From the NCBI GenBank assembly GCA_964503685.1, contig CAZDAW010000041.1:1-28926 (forward strand): DNA of 28,926 nucleotides. The letters are read 5' to 3'. The notes beneath the pieces are model-generated. The model made no database searches and was not told the origin of the DNA. It saw nothing but the letters and a program-made list of their open reading frames with translations. Shown here one piece after another: positions 7,754 through 14,202 of the stretch (its first letter is position 1; every line of letters begins with the position of its first letter). Made by a program: the position numbers and the translations under genes. Origin of the DNA: CAZDAW01 sp964503685 (lineage in GTDB: Bacteria > Chloroflexota > Anaerolineae > Anaerolineales > Anaerolineaceae).

Positions 7754-8674
7754 ATGACTACTGATCTAAAATCTGTTCAAACGCTGGTAGAAATTATCAC
7801 CCGTGAAGTTTTAATCGCCCTGGAAGAACAGAAGCAGCAACAAGCGCAGGCGAGCGATTCGATGTGCAGAATGGAATGCGCCAATGGATTGTGTGTGAAA
7901 ACCTGTTTCGACAAAGTGGGCAATGTTGTCAGCGCCGGGGCGGAACGGCTCTCGTCCACCCTGGGCAATATCCCTGAAGACCTGAAACTGGCATCCATGA
8001 TCGACCATACGCTCTTGAAACCCGATGCCACCCAGGATCAGATCGCTCAGCTCTGCTTCGAGGCGCGTAAATATAACTTCGCATCCGTCTGCGTTAACCC
8101 CGCTAACGTCAAACTCTGCGCCGAATTACTTAAAGGCTCACCGGTAAAAGTATGCACCGTTATTGGCTTCCCGCTGGGGGCCACTTCCACCGATGCCAAA
8201 GTCTTCGAAACCCAAAACGCCATCCAAAACGGCGCCACTGAGATCGACATGGTCATCAACATCGGCGCATTGAAATCGAGAGACCTGGAACTGGTCGCCT
8301 CCGATATCCGCAGCATCGTCCAGGCGGCCCACCAGGGCGGCGCAATCGTCAAGGTCATCATCGAAGCGGCCCTGCTGACGGACGAAGAGAAAACAATCGC
8401 CTGTTTGCTTTCCAAAGAGGCGGGCGCCGATTTTGTTAAAACCTCCACAGGTTTTGCCTCAGGCGGCGCCACCGTTGAGGATGTAACCCTGATGCGCCGG
8501 GTTGTCGGGCCTGCCATGGGCGTAAAAGCCGCCGGCGGCATCCGCACGCTGGAAGACGCCGAAAATATGATCAAAGCAGGCGCCACCCGCATTGGGGCAA
8601 GCGCCGGCGTCAAAATCGTCCAGGCTTTCAATCAGCCAGCTGCTCAAAGTCAGACTCCAGCAAAAGGATATTAA
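7754..8674 (+). CDS. deoC: deoxyribose-phosphate aldolase with targeting helix and four-Cys extension
   Basis: 306 residues from the ATG at 7754; a GTG at 7748, overlapping the stop of the previous gene, is an alternative. Class I aldolase that reversibly splits 2-deoxyribose-5-phosphate into glyceraldehyde-3-phosphate and acetaldehyde. Active-site residues are present: Schiff-base Lys229 in FVKTSTGF, Asp165 in EIDMVINIG and Lys258 in GVKAAGGIRT. The first 75 or so residues are extra compared with housekeeping DeoC (about 220-260 residues). They hold an amphipathic helix SVQTLVEIITREVLIALEEQ, a Gln-rich stretch, and Cys38-x3-Cys42-x4-Cys47-x3-Cys51, which could bind a metal or iron-sulfur centre. 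The helix suggests packing inside the microcompartment. Acetaldehyde released here would feed the acylating dehydrogenase two genes on. Confidence 0.93.
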   Translation: MTTDLKSVQTLVEIITREVLIALEEQKQQQAQASDSMCRMECANGLCVKTCFDKVGNVVSAGAERLSSTLGNIPEDLKLASMIDHTLLKPDATQDQIAQLCFEARKYNFASVCVNPANVKLCAELLKGSPVKVCTVIGFPLGATSTDAKVFETQNAIQNGATEIDMVINIGALKSRDLELVASDIRSIVQAAHQGGAIVKVIIEAALLTDEEKTIACLLSKEAGADFVKTSTGFASGGATVEDVTLMRRVVGPAMGVKAAGGIRTLEDAENMIKAGATRIGASAGVKIVQAFNQPAAQSQTPAKGY

Positions 8675-8689
8675 CGAAACGAGGCAAAC

Positions 8690-8980
8690 ATGCTCATTGC
8701 TAGGGTGATCGGTACAACAGTCTCAACTGTCAAAGATGAAAAAATCGTTGGCCGTAAATTATTAATCTGTCGCCAGACGGATGAATTTGGCAAAGAATTT
8801 GGCAAACCCTACGTCGCCATTGATACCGTGGATGCCGGCGTCGGAGACCTGGTATTGACGGCGGCAGGCTCCAGCGCCCGCCAAACCACACAGACCAAAG
8901 ACACGCCGGTCGATTCGGTCATCATGGCGGTCATTGATTCGCTGGAAGTCAACGGCGAAGTTGTTTTCAGAAAATCGTAA
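8690..8980 (+). CDS. BMC-P pentameric shell protein (EutN/CcmL family), copy 1
   Basis: 96 residues, the standard length of the family. The opening MLIARVIGTTVSTVK, the segment GRKLLICR, the central AIDTVDAGVGDLVLTAAGSSAR and the C-terminal SVIMAVIDSLE are all characteristic of EutN/CcmL/PduN proteins, whose pentamers cap the vertices of microcompartment shells. GAGG lies 6 bases before the ATG. It sits between DeoC and the aldehyde dehydrogenase, 15 bases from each, so co-transcription is very likely. One of three BMC-P copies here. Confidence 0.93.
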   Translation: MLIARVIGTTVSTVKDEKIVGRKLLICRQTDEFGKEFGKPYVAIDTVDAGVGDLVLTAAGSSARQTTQTKDTPVDSVIMAVIDSLEVNGEVVFRKS

Positions 8981-8995
8981 TCCTTCGGGTAAATC

Positions 8996-10462
8996 ATGGC
9001 ATACGATAAAGACTTGGTCTCAATCCAGGAAGCACGCGATTTAGCCGCCGCGGCTGGCGCAGCCCAAAAGATTTGGGCGAAAGCGTCGCAGGCCGAAGTA
9101 GATCGCGTTTGCGCAGCAATGGCTGACGCAGCTTACGAGGCCGCCGATCGACTCGGCCGCCTGGCCGTTGAAGAAACCGGTTATGGTGTGCCCGCCCATA
9201 AGAAACTTAAAAATGAATTTGGCTCCCGCATAGTTTGGGAGAGTATTAAAGACATCAAAACCGTTGGCGTCGTCAAACACGACCCCTTACGCAAATTATA
9301 CGAGATTGCCTGGCCGATGGGCGTCGTAGCAGCGCTGATCCCCAGCACCAATCCCACATCGACGGTGTTCTTCAAGGCAATCTGCGCTGTCAAAGCGCGG
9401 GATGGGATCGTCATCGCCCCCCATCCTTCAGCCGTGCGCTGCAGTTACGAAGCAACTCAGGTACTGGCAAAAGCTGCCGAAATGGCCGGCGCGCCACGCG
9501 GGTTGATCAGTTGTTTGCAGAACGTCTCGCTGGAAGGGACCCAGGCGTTGATGCACCATAAAGACGTCGCCCTGATACTTGCAACTGGCGGGACGCCCAT
9601 GGTACGCGCAGCTCATTCGGTCGGCAAACCCGCCTACGGGGTTGGCCCCGGCAACGTTCCGGTGTATGTTGACCGCAGCGCAGACGTCGAGAAAGCTGCC
9701 CGCTATATCGTCAGCAGTAAAGCGTTTGATCATTCAACCATCTGCGCCACCGAGCAGGCAGTCATTGCCGACCGGCCAATTGCCCAACGCCTGGCAGACC
9801 TGATGCAGGCCCAGGGCGCATATTTCGTTAATGACCAGCAGGCTGACGCTCTTCGCCGGACCCTGTTCACGCCAGAAGGCGCCATCATCCCCTCTTCGGT
9901 CGGTAAATCACCTCAATATCTGGCAAGCGTAGCCGGCTTTAATATCCCCGATTCGGCGCGCATTCTGGTCGCGCGTCTTAATAAAGTCGGAAAAGAAGAG
10001 CCGCTCTCGCGTGAAAAATTAACCACTGTGCTGGGCTGGTATGAAGCGGATGGATGGGAAGCCGGCTGCGAGCGTTCGATCGAACTGATCCAGTTCGGCG
10101 GGCGCGGGCATACCCAGATCATTTATGCCACCGACGAGAAGGTCATCATGGCCTTTGGATTAGAAAAACCCGTTTTCAGGATTTTGGTCAATACGATGGG
10201 AACGTTGGGCGCAATCGGACTGACCACCGGGGTAATGCCTTCACTCACCCTGGGCGCTGGCGGCATCGGCGGTTCGATCACCGGCGATAATGTGACCGTT
10301 TATCATTTGTTCAATATCAAACGCCTCGCTTACGAAGTCGCTGCGCCGCCGGAGCTTGTGTTCCAGGCCCGCCAGGCTGATAGATACTCCAGCCCATCAG
10401 CAGAAGAAATTGAACGGATTGTTCGAGCAGTTGTTGACGAGATTTTAAGACAGTCATCATAA
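8996..10462 (+). CDS. CoA-acylating aldehyde dehydrogenase of the microcompartment (PduP/EutE-like)
   Basis: 488 residues. The presumed nucleophile is Cys250 in HSTICATEQ, and GVGPGNVPVYVDRSADVEKA matches the acylating PduP/EutE/AdhE-type branch. Such enzymes oxidise an aldehyde with NAD and transfer the acyl group to CoA. Here the likely aldehyde is acetaldehyde from DeoC, and possibly another from the class II aldolase. Residues 465-488 form a Ser/Pro linker and an amphipathic helix, SAEEIERIVRAVVDEILRQ, at the C terminus, the position and pattern of an encapsulation peptide. The ribosome site is weak (GGGTAA), so expression may rely on coupling with the preceding shell gene. No phosphotransacylase or alcohol dehydrogenase gene accompanies it in the window. 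Confidence 0.93.
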   Translation: MAYDKDLVSIQEARDLAAAAGAAQKIWAKASQAEVDRVCAAMADAAYEAADRLGRLAVEETGYGVPAHKKLKNEFGSRIVWESIKDIKTVGVVKHDPLRKLYEIAWPMGVVAALIPSTNPTSTVFFKAICAVKARDGIVIAPHPSAVRCSYEATQVLAKAAEMAGAPRGLISCLQNVSLEGTQALMHHKDVALILATGGTPMVRAAHSVGKPAYGVGPGNVPVYVDRSADVEKAARYIVSSKAFDHSTICATEQAVIADRPIAQRLADLMQAQGAYFVNDQQADALRRTLFTPEGAIIPSSVGKSPQYLASVAGFNIPDSARILVARLNKVGKEEPLSREKLTTVLGWYEADGWEAGCERSIELIQFGGRGHTQIIYATDEKVIMAFGLEKPVFRILVNTMGTLGAIGLTTGVMPSLTLGAGGIGGSITGDNVTVYHLFNIKRLAYEVAAPPELVFQARQADRYSSPSAEEIERIVRAVVDEILRQSS

Positions 10463-10517
10463 TTAAACCATCAAGGGTAATTTTGACGATTTATCGATCA
10501 CAGAAAGGATTTAGAAA

Positions 10518-10847
10518 ATGGCTTTAGATACAGCATTGATTGCATTAGGAATGGTAGAAACCCGCGGACTGGTCGGCGCAATTGAAGCAGCCGATGCCAT
10601 GGTAAAGGCTGCCAACGTTGTCTTGATCGGTTCGGAATACGTCGGCGGCGGGTATGTTACCGTGATGGTTCGCGGCGATGTCGGGGCGGTTAAAGCCGCC
10701 ACGGATGCCGGCGCTGCCGCCGCCAAGCGCGTTGGCGAACTGGTTTCCGTCCACGTCATTCCACGCCCGCACGCAGATGTCGAGATGATTCTGCCGCATT
10801 CAACCAAAGGTGGATTTGGCGGACGAACAGCCGAAGCCAAGAAATAA
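10518..10847 (+). CDS. BMC-H hexameric shell protein
   Basis: 109 residues and a single BMC domain. ALGMVETRGLVGAIEAADAM opens the domain, Lys30 in MVKAANV is the conserved edge residue, and VRGDVGAVKAATDAGAAAA is the conserved helix region. The segment that lines the central pore reads YVGGGY (41-46), wider in glycine and with an aromatic at its end, which would set what passes the shell. RPHADVEMILP near the C terminus is the usual edge motif. AGAAAGGATTTAG precedes the ATG. It is the only BMC-H gene seen here, so the facets would be built from this one protein unless others are encoded elsewhere. Confidence 0.95.
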   Translation: MALDTALIALGMVETRGLVGAIEAADAMVKAANVVLIGSEYVGGGYVTVMVRGDVGAVKAATDAGAAAAKRVGELVSVHVIPRPHADVEMILPHSTKGGFGGRTAEAKK

Positions 10848-10917
10848 CCCATTTCCCTTGACACGCGCTACACAGGCCCACAGGAATTTTTCATTACCTG
10901 AGGCATGTAGCTTTGTG

Positions 10918-10934
10918 CATTGGAGTAACCAATG
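10918..10934 (+). promoter_or_regulatory. hairpin that can enclose the ribosome site and start codon of the adaptor-like gene
   Basis: CATTGG (10918-10923), loop AGTAA, CCAATG (10929-10934) is a perfect 6-base-pair inverted repeat. The ATG of the next gene (10932-10934) is in the 3' arm, and the GGAG ribosome site (10922-10925) is in the 5' arm and loop. If folded, initiation would be reduced. The function is inferred. Confidence 0.4.
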
Positions 10935-11294
10935 ACAAAATCATTTTATACAGAGCGTGATATCGAGGACCTCGTCCGGCGCGGCGTTAACTCACTGGAC
11001 ATCAACGACGATGTTGTCCTGACAGATCTGGCCTTCGAAACAGCCGAAAAGTTGGGACTTAAATTAAACCGCGCCCCCAAGACGCCAATAACGCCCCCGC
11101 CGCCGGTCGTTTATAACCCGCCAATGATTGAAGCGCGCCAGCCGGTCAGTCCGGCGGTCACTACAGGTTCTCCTTCAGGGGACCTGAAACGCCGGGTGCG
11201 CGAAGCCGTTGCCGCTCGCCTGGGCGGGCAGGTGGATCCGGCTCTACTGGATCGCATCATTGACCGCGTGCTGGATAATATCGGGATGAAATAA
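10932..11294 (+). CDS. small BMC-associated protein with shared N-terminal module and targeting-like C-terminal helix
   Basis: 120 residues in three parts. Residues 1-47 (FYTERDIEDLVRRGV, then LTDLAFETAEKLGLKL) are clearly homologous to residues 1-47 of the class II aldolase encoded 690 bases downstream. The pattern recalls the N-terminal segment of EutT/EutQ-type BMC proteins, an inference from pattern alone. Residues 48-82 are a proline-rich linker with TPPPP. Residues 83-120 are helical and end in LLDRIIDRVLDNIGMK, which resembles the amphipathic helices of RpiB, DeoC and the aldehyde dehydrogenase in this locus. There is no catalytic signature. A scaffold or adaptor that links cargo to cargo or cargo to shell is the most natural reading, not proven. 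It is followed by a shell gene after 6 bases. Confidence 0.8.
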   Translation: MTKSFYTERDIEDLVRRGVNSLDINDDVVLTDLAFETAEKLGLKLNRAPKTPITPPPPVVYNPPMIEARQPVSPAVTTGSPSGDLKRRVREAVAARLGGQVDPALLDRIIDRVLDNIGMK

Positions 11295-11300
11295 CCAGCC

Positions 11301-11624
11301 ATGTTGATTGGTCGCGTCCTCGGCAACGCCGTTTGCACCATGAAATACACCCCCGGACTGGAAGGCGTCAAGTTGCTGGTCGTCCAGCCGCTGAATAAAC
11401 GCCTGGAGCCAATCGGGCCACGCCAGGTCGCCGCCGATGTCGTTCAGGCTGGCCCGGGCGATATCTGCGTCATGGTTCGTTCACGCGAAGCTGCCCTTTC
11501 GATGGCTGGTGAAAAATTCGTGCCCATCGACCTGGCGCTGGTTGGGATCATCAATGAAATCGATGTCCACCCTGATAGCGAGTTTGATCTCACCCTCAAA
11601 GAAGGGTGGACGCAATATTCCTGA
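11301..11624 (+). CDS. BMC-P pentameric shell protein (EutN/CcmL family), copy 2
   Basis: 107 residues, slightly longer than the family norm. MLIGRVLGNAVCTMKYTPGL, KLLVVQPL, VVQAGPGDICVMVRSREAA and ALVGIINEIDV follow the EutN/CcmL pattern. The loop after the GD motif differs from the other two copies (RSREAALSMAGEKF in place of the usual GSSAR stretch), and about 15 residues are added at the C terminus (EFDLTLKEGWTQYS). These differences suggest that this pentamer has its own role, for example a different vertex contact or cargo contact. It is translated closely after the adaptor-like gene. Confidence 0.9.
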   Translation: MLIGRVLGNAVCTMKYTPGLEGVKLLVVQPLNKRLEPIGPRQVAADVVQAGPGDICVMVRSREAALSMAGEKFVPIDLALVGIINEIDVHPDSEFDLTLKEGWTQYS

Positions 11625-11638
11625 TAAGGTAATCACGA

Positions 11639-11914
11639 ATGATACTGGGTAAAGTCGTCGGCACGGTCGTCACCACGATTTGTGAACCGCATTATCGAAA
11701 CAAAAAACTCCTGGTCGTGCAGCCGCTCTCGCTGCCCGGTGAGACAGACGATGACTTTATCGCCGTCGATAATACTCACGCCGGCATCGGCGATACCGTT
11801 CTGGTGCTGCGTGAAGGAAACGGCGCCCGCCAGGTGCTGCGCGACCCCGACGCCGGCATCATCTCGGTCATCGTCGGAATTGTGGATTCGATCTATCTGG
11901 CAACGGTCGAATGA
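11639..11914 (+). CDS. BMC-P pentameric shell protein (EutN/CcmL family), copy 3
   Basis: 91 residues. MILGKVVGTVVTTICEPHYR, KKLLVVQPL, AVDNTHAGIGDTVLVLREGN, GARQVL and SVIVGIVDSIYL give a textbook EutN/CcmL protein. It lies 14 bases after copy 2 on the same strand. Three different pentamer genes with a single hexamer gene suggest mixed vertices, as is known for several metabolosome types. Confidence 0.93.
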   Translation: MILGKVVGTVVTTICEPHYRNKKLLVVQPLSLPGETDDDFIAVDNTHAGIGDTVLVLREGNGARQVLRDPDAGIISVIVGIVDSIYLATVE

Positions 11915-11984
11915 CAATCCGCAGATTTTCAAGAAATACGGATGAGGCTGGCAGTCATTTGCTTCGATCCGTTTTTATTCTACG

Positions 11985-12803
11985 ATGAAAAAAACAATTT
12001 TTACAGAAGACGATATCGAGGATCTCGCCCGGCGGGGCGAAACTTCGTTGTCTCTTTCTGAAAACGTCTTATTGACCGACCTGGCTTATGAAACGGCCCA
12101 TCGCCTGGGAGTTAAACTCGTTGCCGAAGCAGCGCTATCACCTGCCAATCCAGCCCAGGCAAATCTCACAGGTGATATCCGCCATGAATTGTTGGCGATC
12201 AACAACGAGTTGTTTGCCGCCGGATTGATCACTTCGACAGGGGGAAACATCAGCGTGCGCGTTCCGGGAAAAACCAACGAGTGCTGGATTACCCCAGGTT
12301 CGATCTTCAAAGGGAATTTACACCCGGAAATGATGGTGCGCATTGATCTGGATGGCAACTCGCTTGATGCGAACGCCTACCCGGCCTCCAGCGAACGCTT
12401 CGTACACTGCGAAATCTATAAACGCCGGCCAGAAGTAAACGCCATTGTCCATTCGCACGGCGATTGGGCGACCCTCCTCATCTTGAGCGGGAGGGAATTC
12501 TTCCCCATCTCGGAAGACTCGGCGTTCGTCGGCAAGGTAGTCAACGTCCCCTTCATTGAACCCGGCACAAAAGAGCTGGCAAAGGCAGTCGCCGATGCCT
12601 TTCTCCAATCAGACGCGGCGTTGATGCAGAATCACGGCCTGGTGACGGCGGGAAAAAACCTGCGCGCCGCCGCCGACCTGACCCACATCATCGAGCATAC
12701 CGCCAAACGGATCCTCCTATGCAATTTGCTGGGGAAAGAACCGCCGGCAATCCCTGAACACCTTATTCCCGAATATCAGAAATTGTGGGCAAAACGCCCC
12801 TGA
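11985..12803 (+). CDS. class II (zinc) sugar-phosphate aldolase with BMC-type N-terminal module
   Basis: 272 residues. Residues 1-47 are the module shared with the 120-residue BMC protein (FTEDDIEDLARRG, LTDLAYETAHRLGVKL). Residues about 62-272 are an AraD/FucA-type aldolase: STGGNISVR, ITPGS, Glu137 in SSERF, the zinc ligands His156 and His158 in VHSHGD, and His217 in MQNHGLV. All expected metal ligands and the catalytic acid are present. Relatives such as L-fuculose-1-phosphate aldolase yield dihydroxyacetone phosphate and lactaldehyde; that or a related ketose phosphate is likely. The aldehyde could be oxidised by the acylating dehydrogenase. AraD-type epimerases share the fold and cannot be fully excluded. 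Last gene of the BMC run, convergent with the next gene after 6 bases. Confidence 0.9.
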   Translation: MKKTIFTEDDIEDLARRGETSLSLSENVLLTDLAYETAHRLGVKLVAEAALSPANPAQANLTGDIRHELLAINNELFAAGLITSTGGNISVRVPGKTNECWITPGSIFKGNLHPEMMVRIDLDGNSLDANAYPASSERFVHCEIYKRRPEVNAIVHSHGDWATLLILSGREFFPISEDSAFVGKVVNVPFIEPGTKELAKAVADAFLQSDAALMQNHGLVTAGKNLRAAADLTHIIEHTAKRILLCNLLGKEPPAIPEHLIPEYQKLWAKRP

Positions 12804-12809
12804 ATTGAT

Positions 12810-13925
12810 CTAAATCGCCATCTGGTAAACCCGATACCGTCTGAGCGTTTTGACATTCAATTTTGCCAGCGCATTATTCATCGGGTCGTTATCTTCCAGA
12901 ACATAATTGACTTCAATGCGGATATCATCTGAAAACAAAGATTCGTAAGTCGCTCGATAGAGCAACGAATCGATCGCCCGCCCGTGATATTCCGGAATGA
13001 CGCCCAGCGCCCACATGCGGTATTGTTTCATTCTGGGCAAGCCGAGAAGAAGTTTCAACCAGCCAAAGGGAAACAATCGCCCATTCAACCCCTTTAATAT
13101 TGTATTGACATCCGGCAGCGTCATCGCAAAACCGATTGGCTTTCCGTCCTCTTCTCTCTCTGCAATCAGAATTCCCTTGGGATTGACAATCGCTTTGATG
13201 TCATGAGCCATTGCCCGCCCCTCTTCCTCTGTGACCGGGTAATAGCCCCAGTTATTGGCAAGGCTTTCGTTAGCCATCCTGACAATCGTAACCACTTCTT
13301 CTTCAAGCCGCTTCATGTCAACGCTGCGTATCCTGACGCCGTAACGTTTTTTGATCTTATCCGTCAGCAACAAGATTCGATCAGGTATTTTATAGCCTTC
13401 TTTCCCATCGCCATAATAAACAAGCAGGTCTTTGACTTTCTCAAGGCCAAAAGCGGCCAGTTGGGTGTTGTAATAAGGCGGGTTATAGGGGGCGAGAATG
13501 ACCGGCGAAGGCTCATACCCTTCGACAACCGTTCCCCACTCCTGCGAGGCAAAACTCCATGGGCCGCGCATAAATTTCATTCCTTTGGCTCTGAGCCAAT
13601 CCCGACAAGAATCAAGCAACAGGCGGGAGGCTTGAGGGTCATCTATGCATTCGTAAGACCCAAACAAACCAATCGGTTCGCCCCAATGCTTCAACGCCAG
13701 ATGATCCAGAAAAACAGATACTCGCCCGATTGCTTTGCCTTTATCTCGGAGAAGATATAGAAAATACTCGCAGTGATTCAACATCGGGTTCTTCCGGGGA
13801 TCAAATTGCCCCATCTGCTCACTGCGCAATGGGGCTACCCAAATCGGGTCGTTCTTGTATAGCTGGTAAGGAAGATTGATAAATTCACGCAGATCAGTTT
13901 TTGATTGAACAGGGATGATTTCCAT
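12810..13925 (-). CDS. GNAT-like acyltransferase family protein (YghO-like)
   Basis: 371 residues. The opening IPVQSKTDLREFINLPYQLY and NDPIWVAPLRSEQ are typical of a widespread family of predicted GNAT-fold proteins; the segment LFGSYECIDDPQASRLLLDS precedes a Trp-rich region, and the second half carries MWALGVIPEYHGRAIDSLLY, which looks like the acetyl-CoA binding segment (ALGV..EYHGRAIDS). No substrate is known for the family as far as I can tell. The start ATG (13923-13925) has no strong ribosome site. It is convergent with the class II aldolase gene and almost touches it, so it is not part of the BMC transcript. Confidence 0.75.
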   Translation of the reverse strand: MEIIPVQSKTDLREFINLPYQLYKNDPIWVAPLRSEQMGQFDPRKNPMLNHCEYFLYLLRDKGKAIGRVSVFLDHLALKHWGEPIGLFGSYECIDDPQASRLLLDSCRDWLRAKGMKFMRGPWSFASQEWGTVVEGYEPSPVILAPYNPPYYNTQLAAFGLEKVKDLLVYYGDGKEGYKIPDRILLLTDKIKKRYGVRIRSVDMKRLEEEVVTIVRMANESLANNWGYYPVTEEEGRAMAHDIKAIVNPKGILIAEREEDGKPIGFAMTLPDVNTILKGLNGRLFPFGWLKLLLGLPRMKQYRMWALGVIPEYHGRAIDSLLYRATYESLFSDDIRIEVNYVLEDNDPMNNALAKLNVKTLRRYRVYQMAI

Positions 13926-14111
13926 AATAATTTATCCTATAAGTTCAGAGTATGGTTATTATTATAAGGGCAATTTAATTTGACTACGCCACCTGTTTTT
14001 TTTTTAATAACGTGCGTTCAGAATCAGAAAAAATTACCTGTTTTTGTTGCTGCGCAATGACAGCAAAATTGATAATTTATGCGCTATCCCGAATTGACGT
14101 TAAATAATCTA

Positions 14112-14140
14112 TTGACACGGCCATTTAAAACCAATAGAAT
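14112..14140 (+). promoter_or_regulatory. sigma70-type promoter of the epimerase-like gene
   Basis: TTGACA (14112-14117) and TAGAAT (14135-14140) are separated by 17 bases. The predicted transcription start lies near 14147, about 56 bases before the ATG at 14203. Both hexamers are close to consensus, so a fairly strong constitutive promoter is expected. Confidence 0.72.
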
Positions 14141-14202
14141 AATTTTATAAAACAAACCCATTGACATGATGCCCCGAAAAAAATTTATCTTTGGAGGTTA
14201 TT

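Noticed and set aside
8047..8631. Minus-strand 194-codon frame opposite DeoC
   Set aside because: It lies wholly inside DeoC, whose active-site residues are complete; low-complexity Ala/Ser/Thr content is typical of an antisense shadow.
10858..10886. TTGACA upstream of the 120-residue BMC protein as an internal promoter
   Set aside because: No acceptable -10 box occurs 16-18 bases downstream (CAGGAA/AGGAAT).
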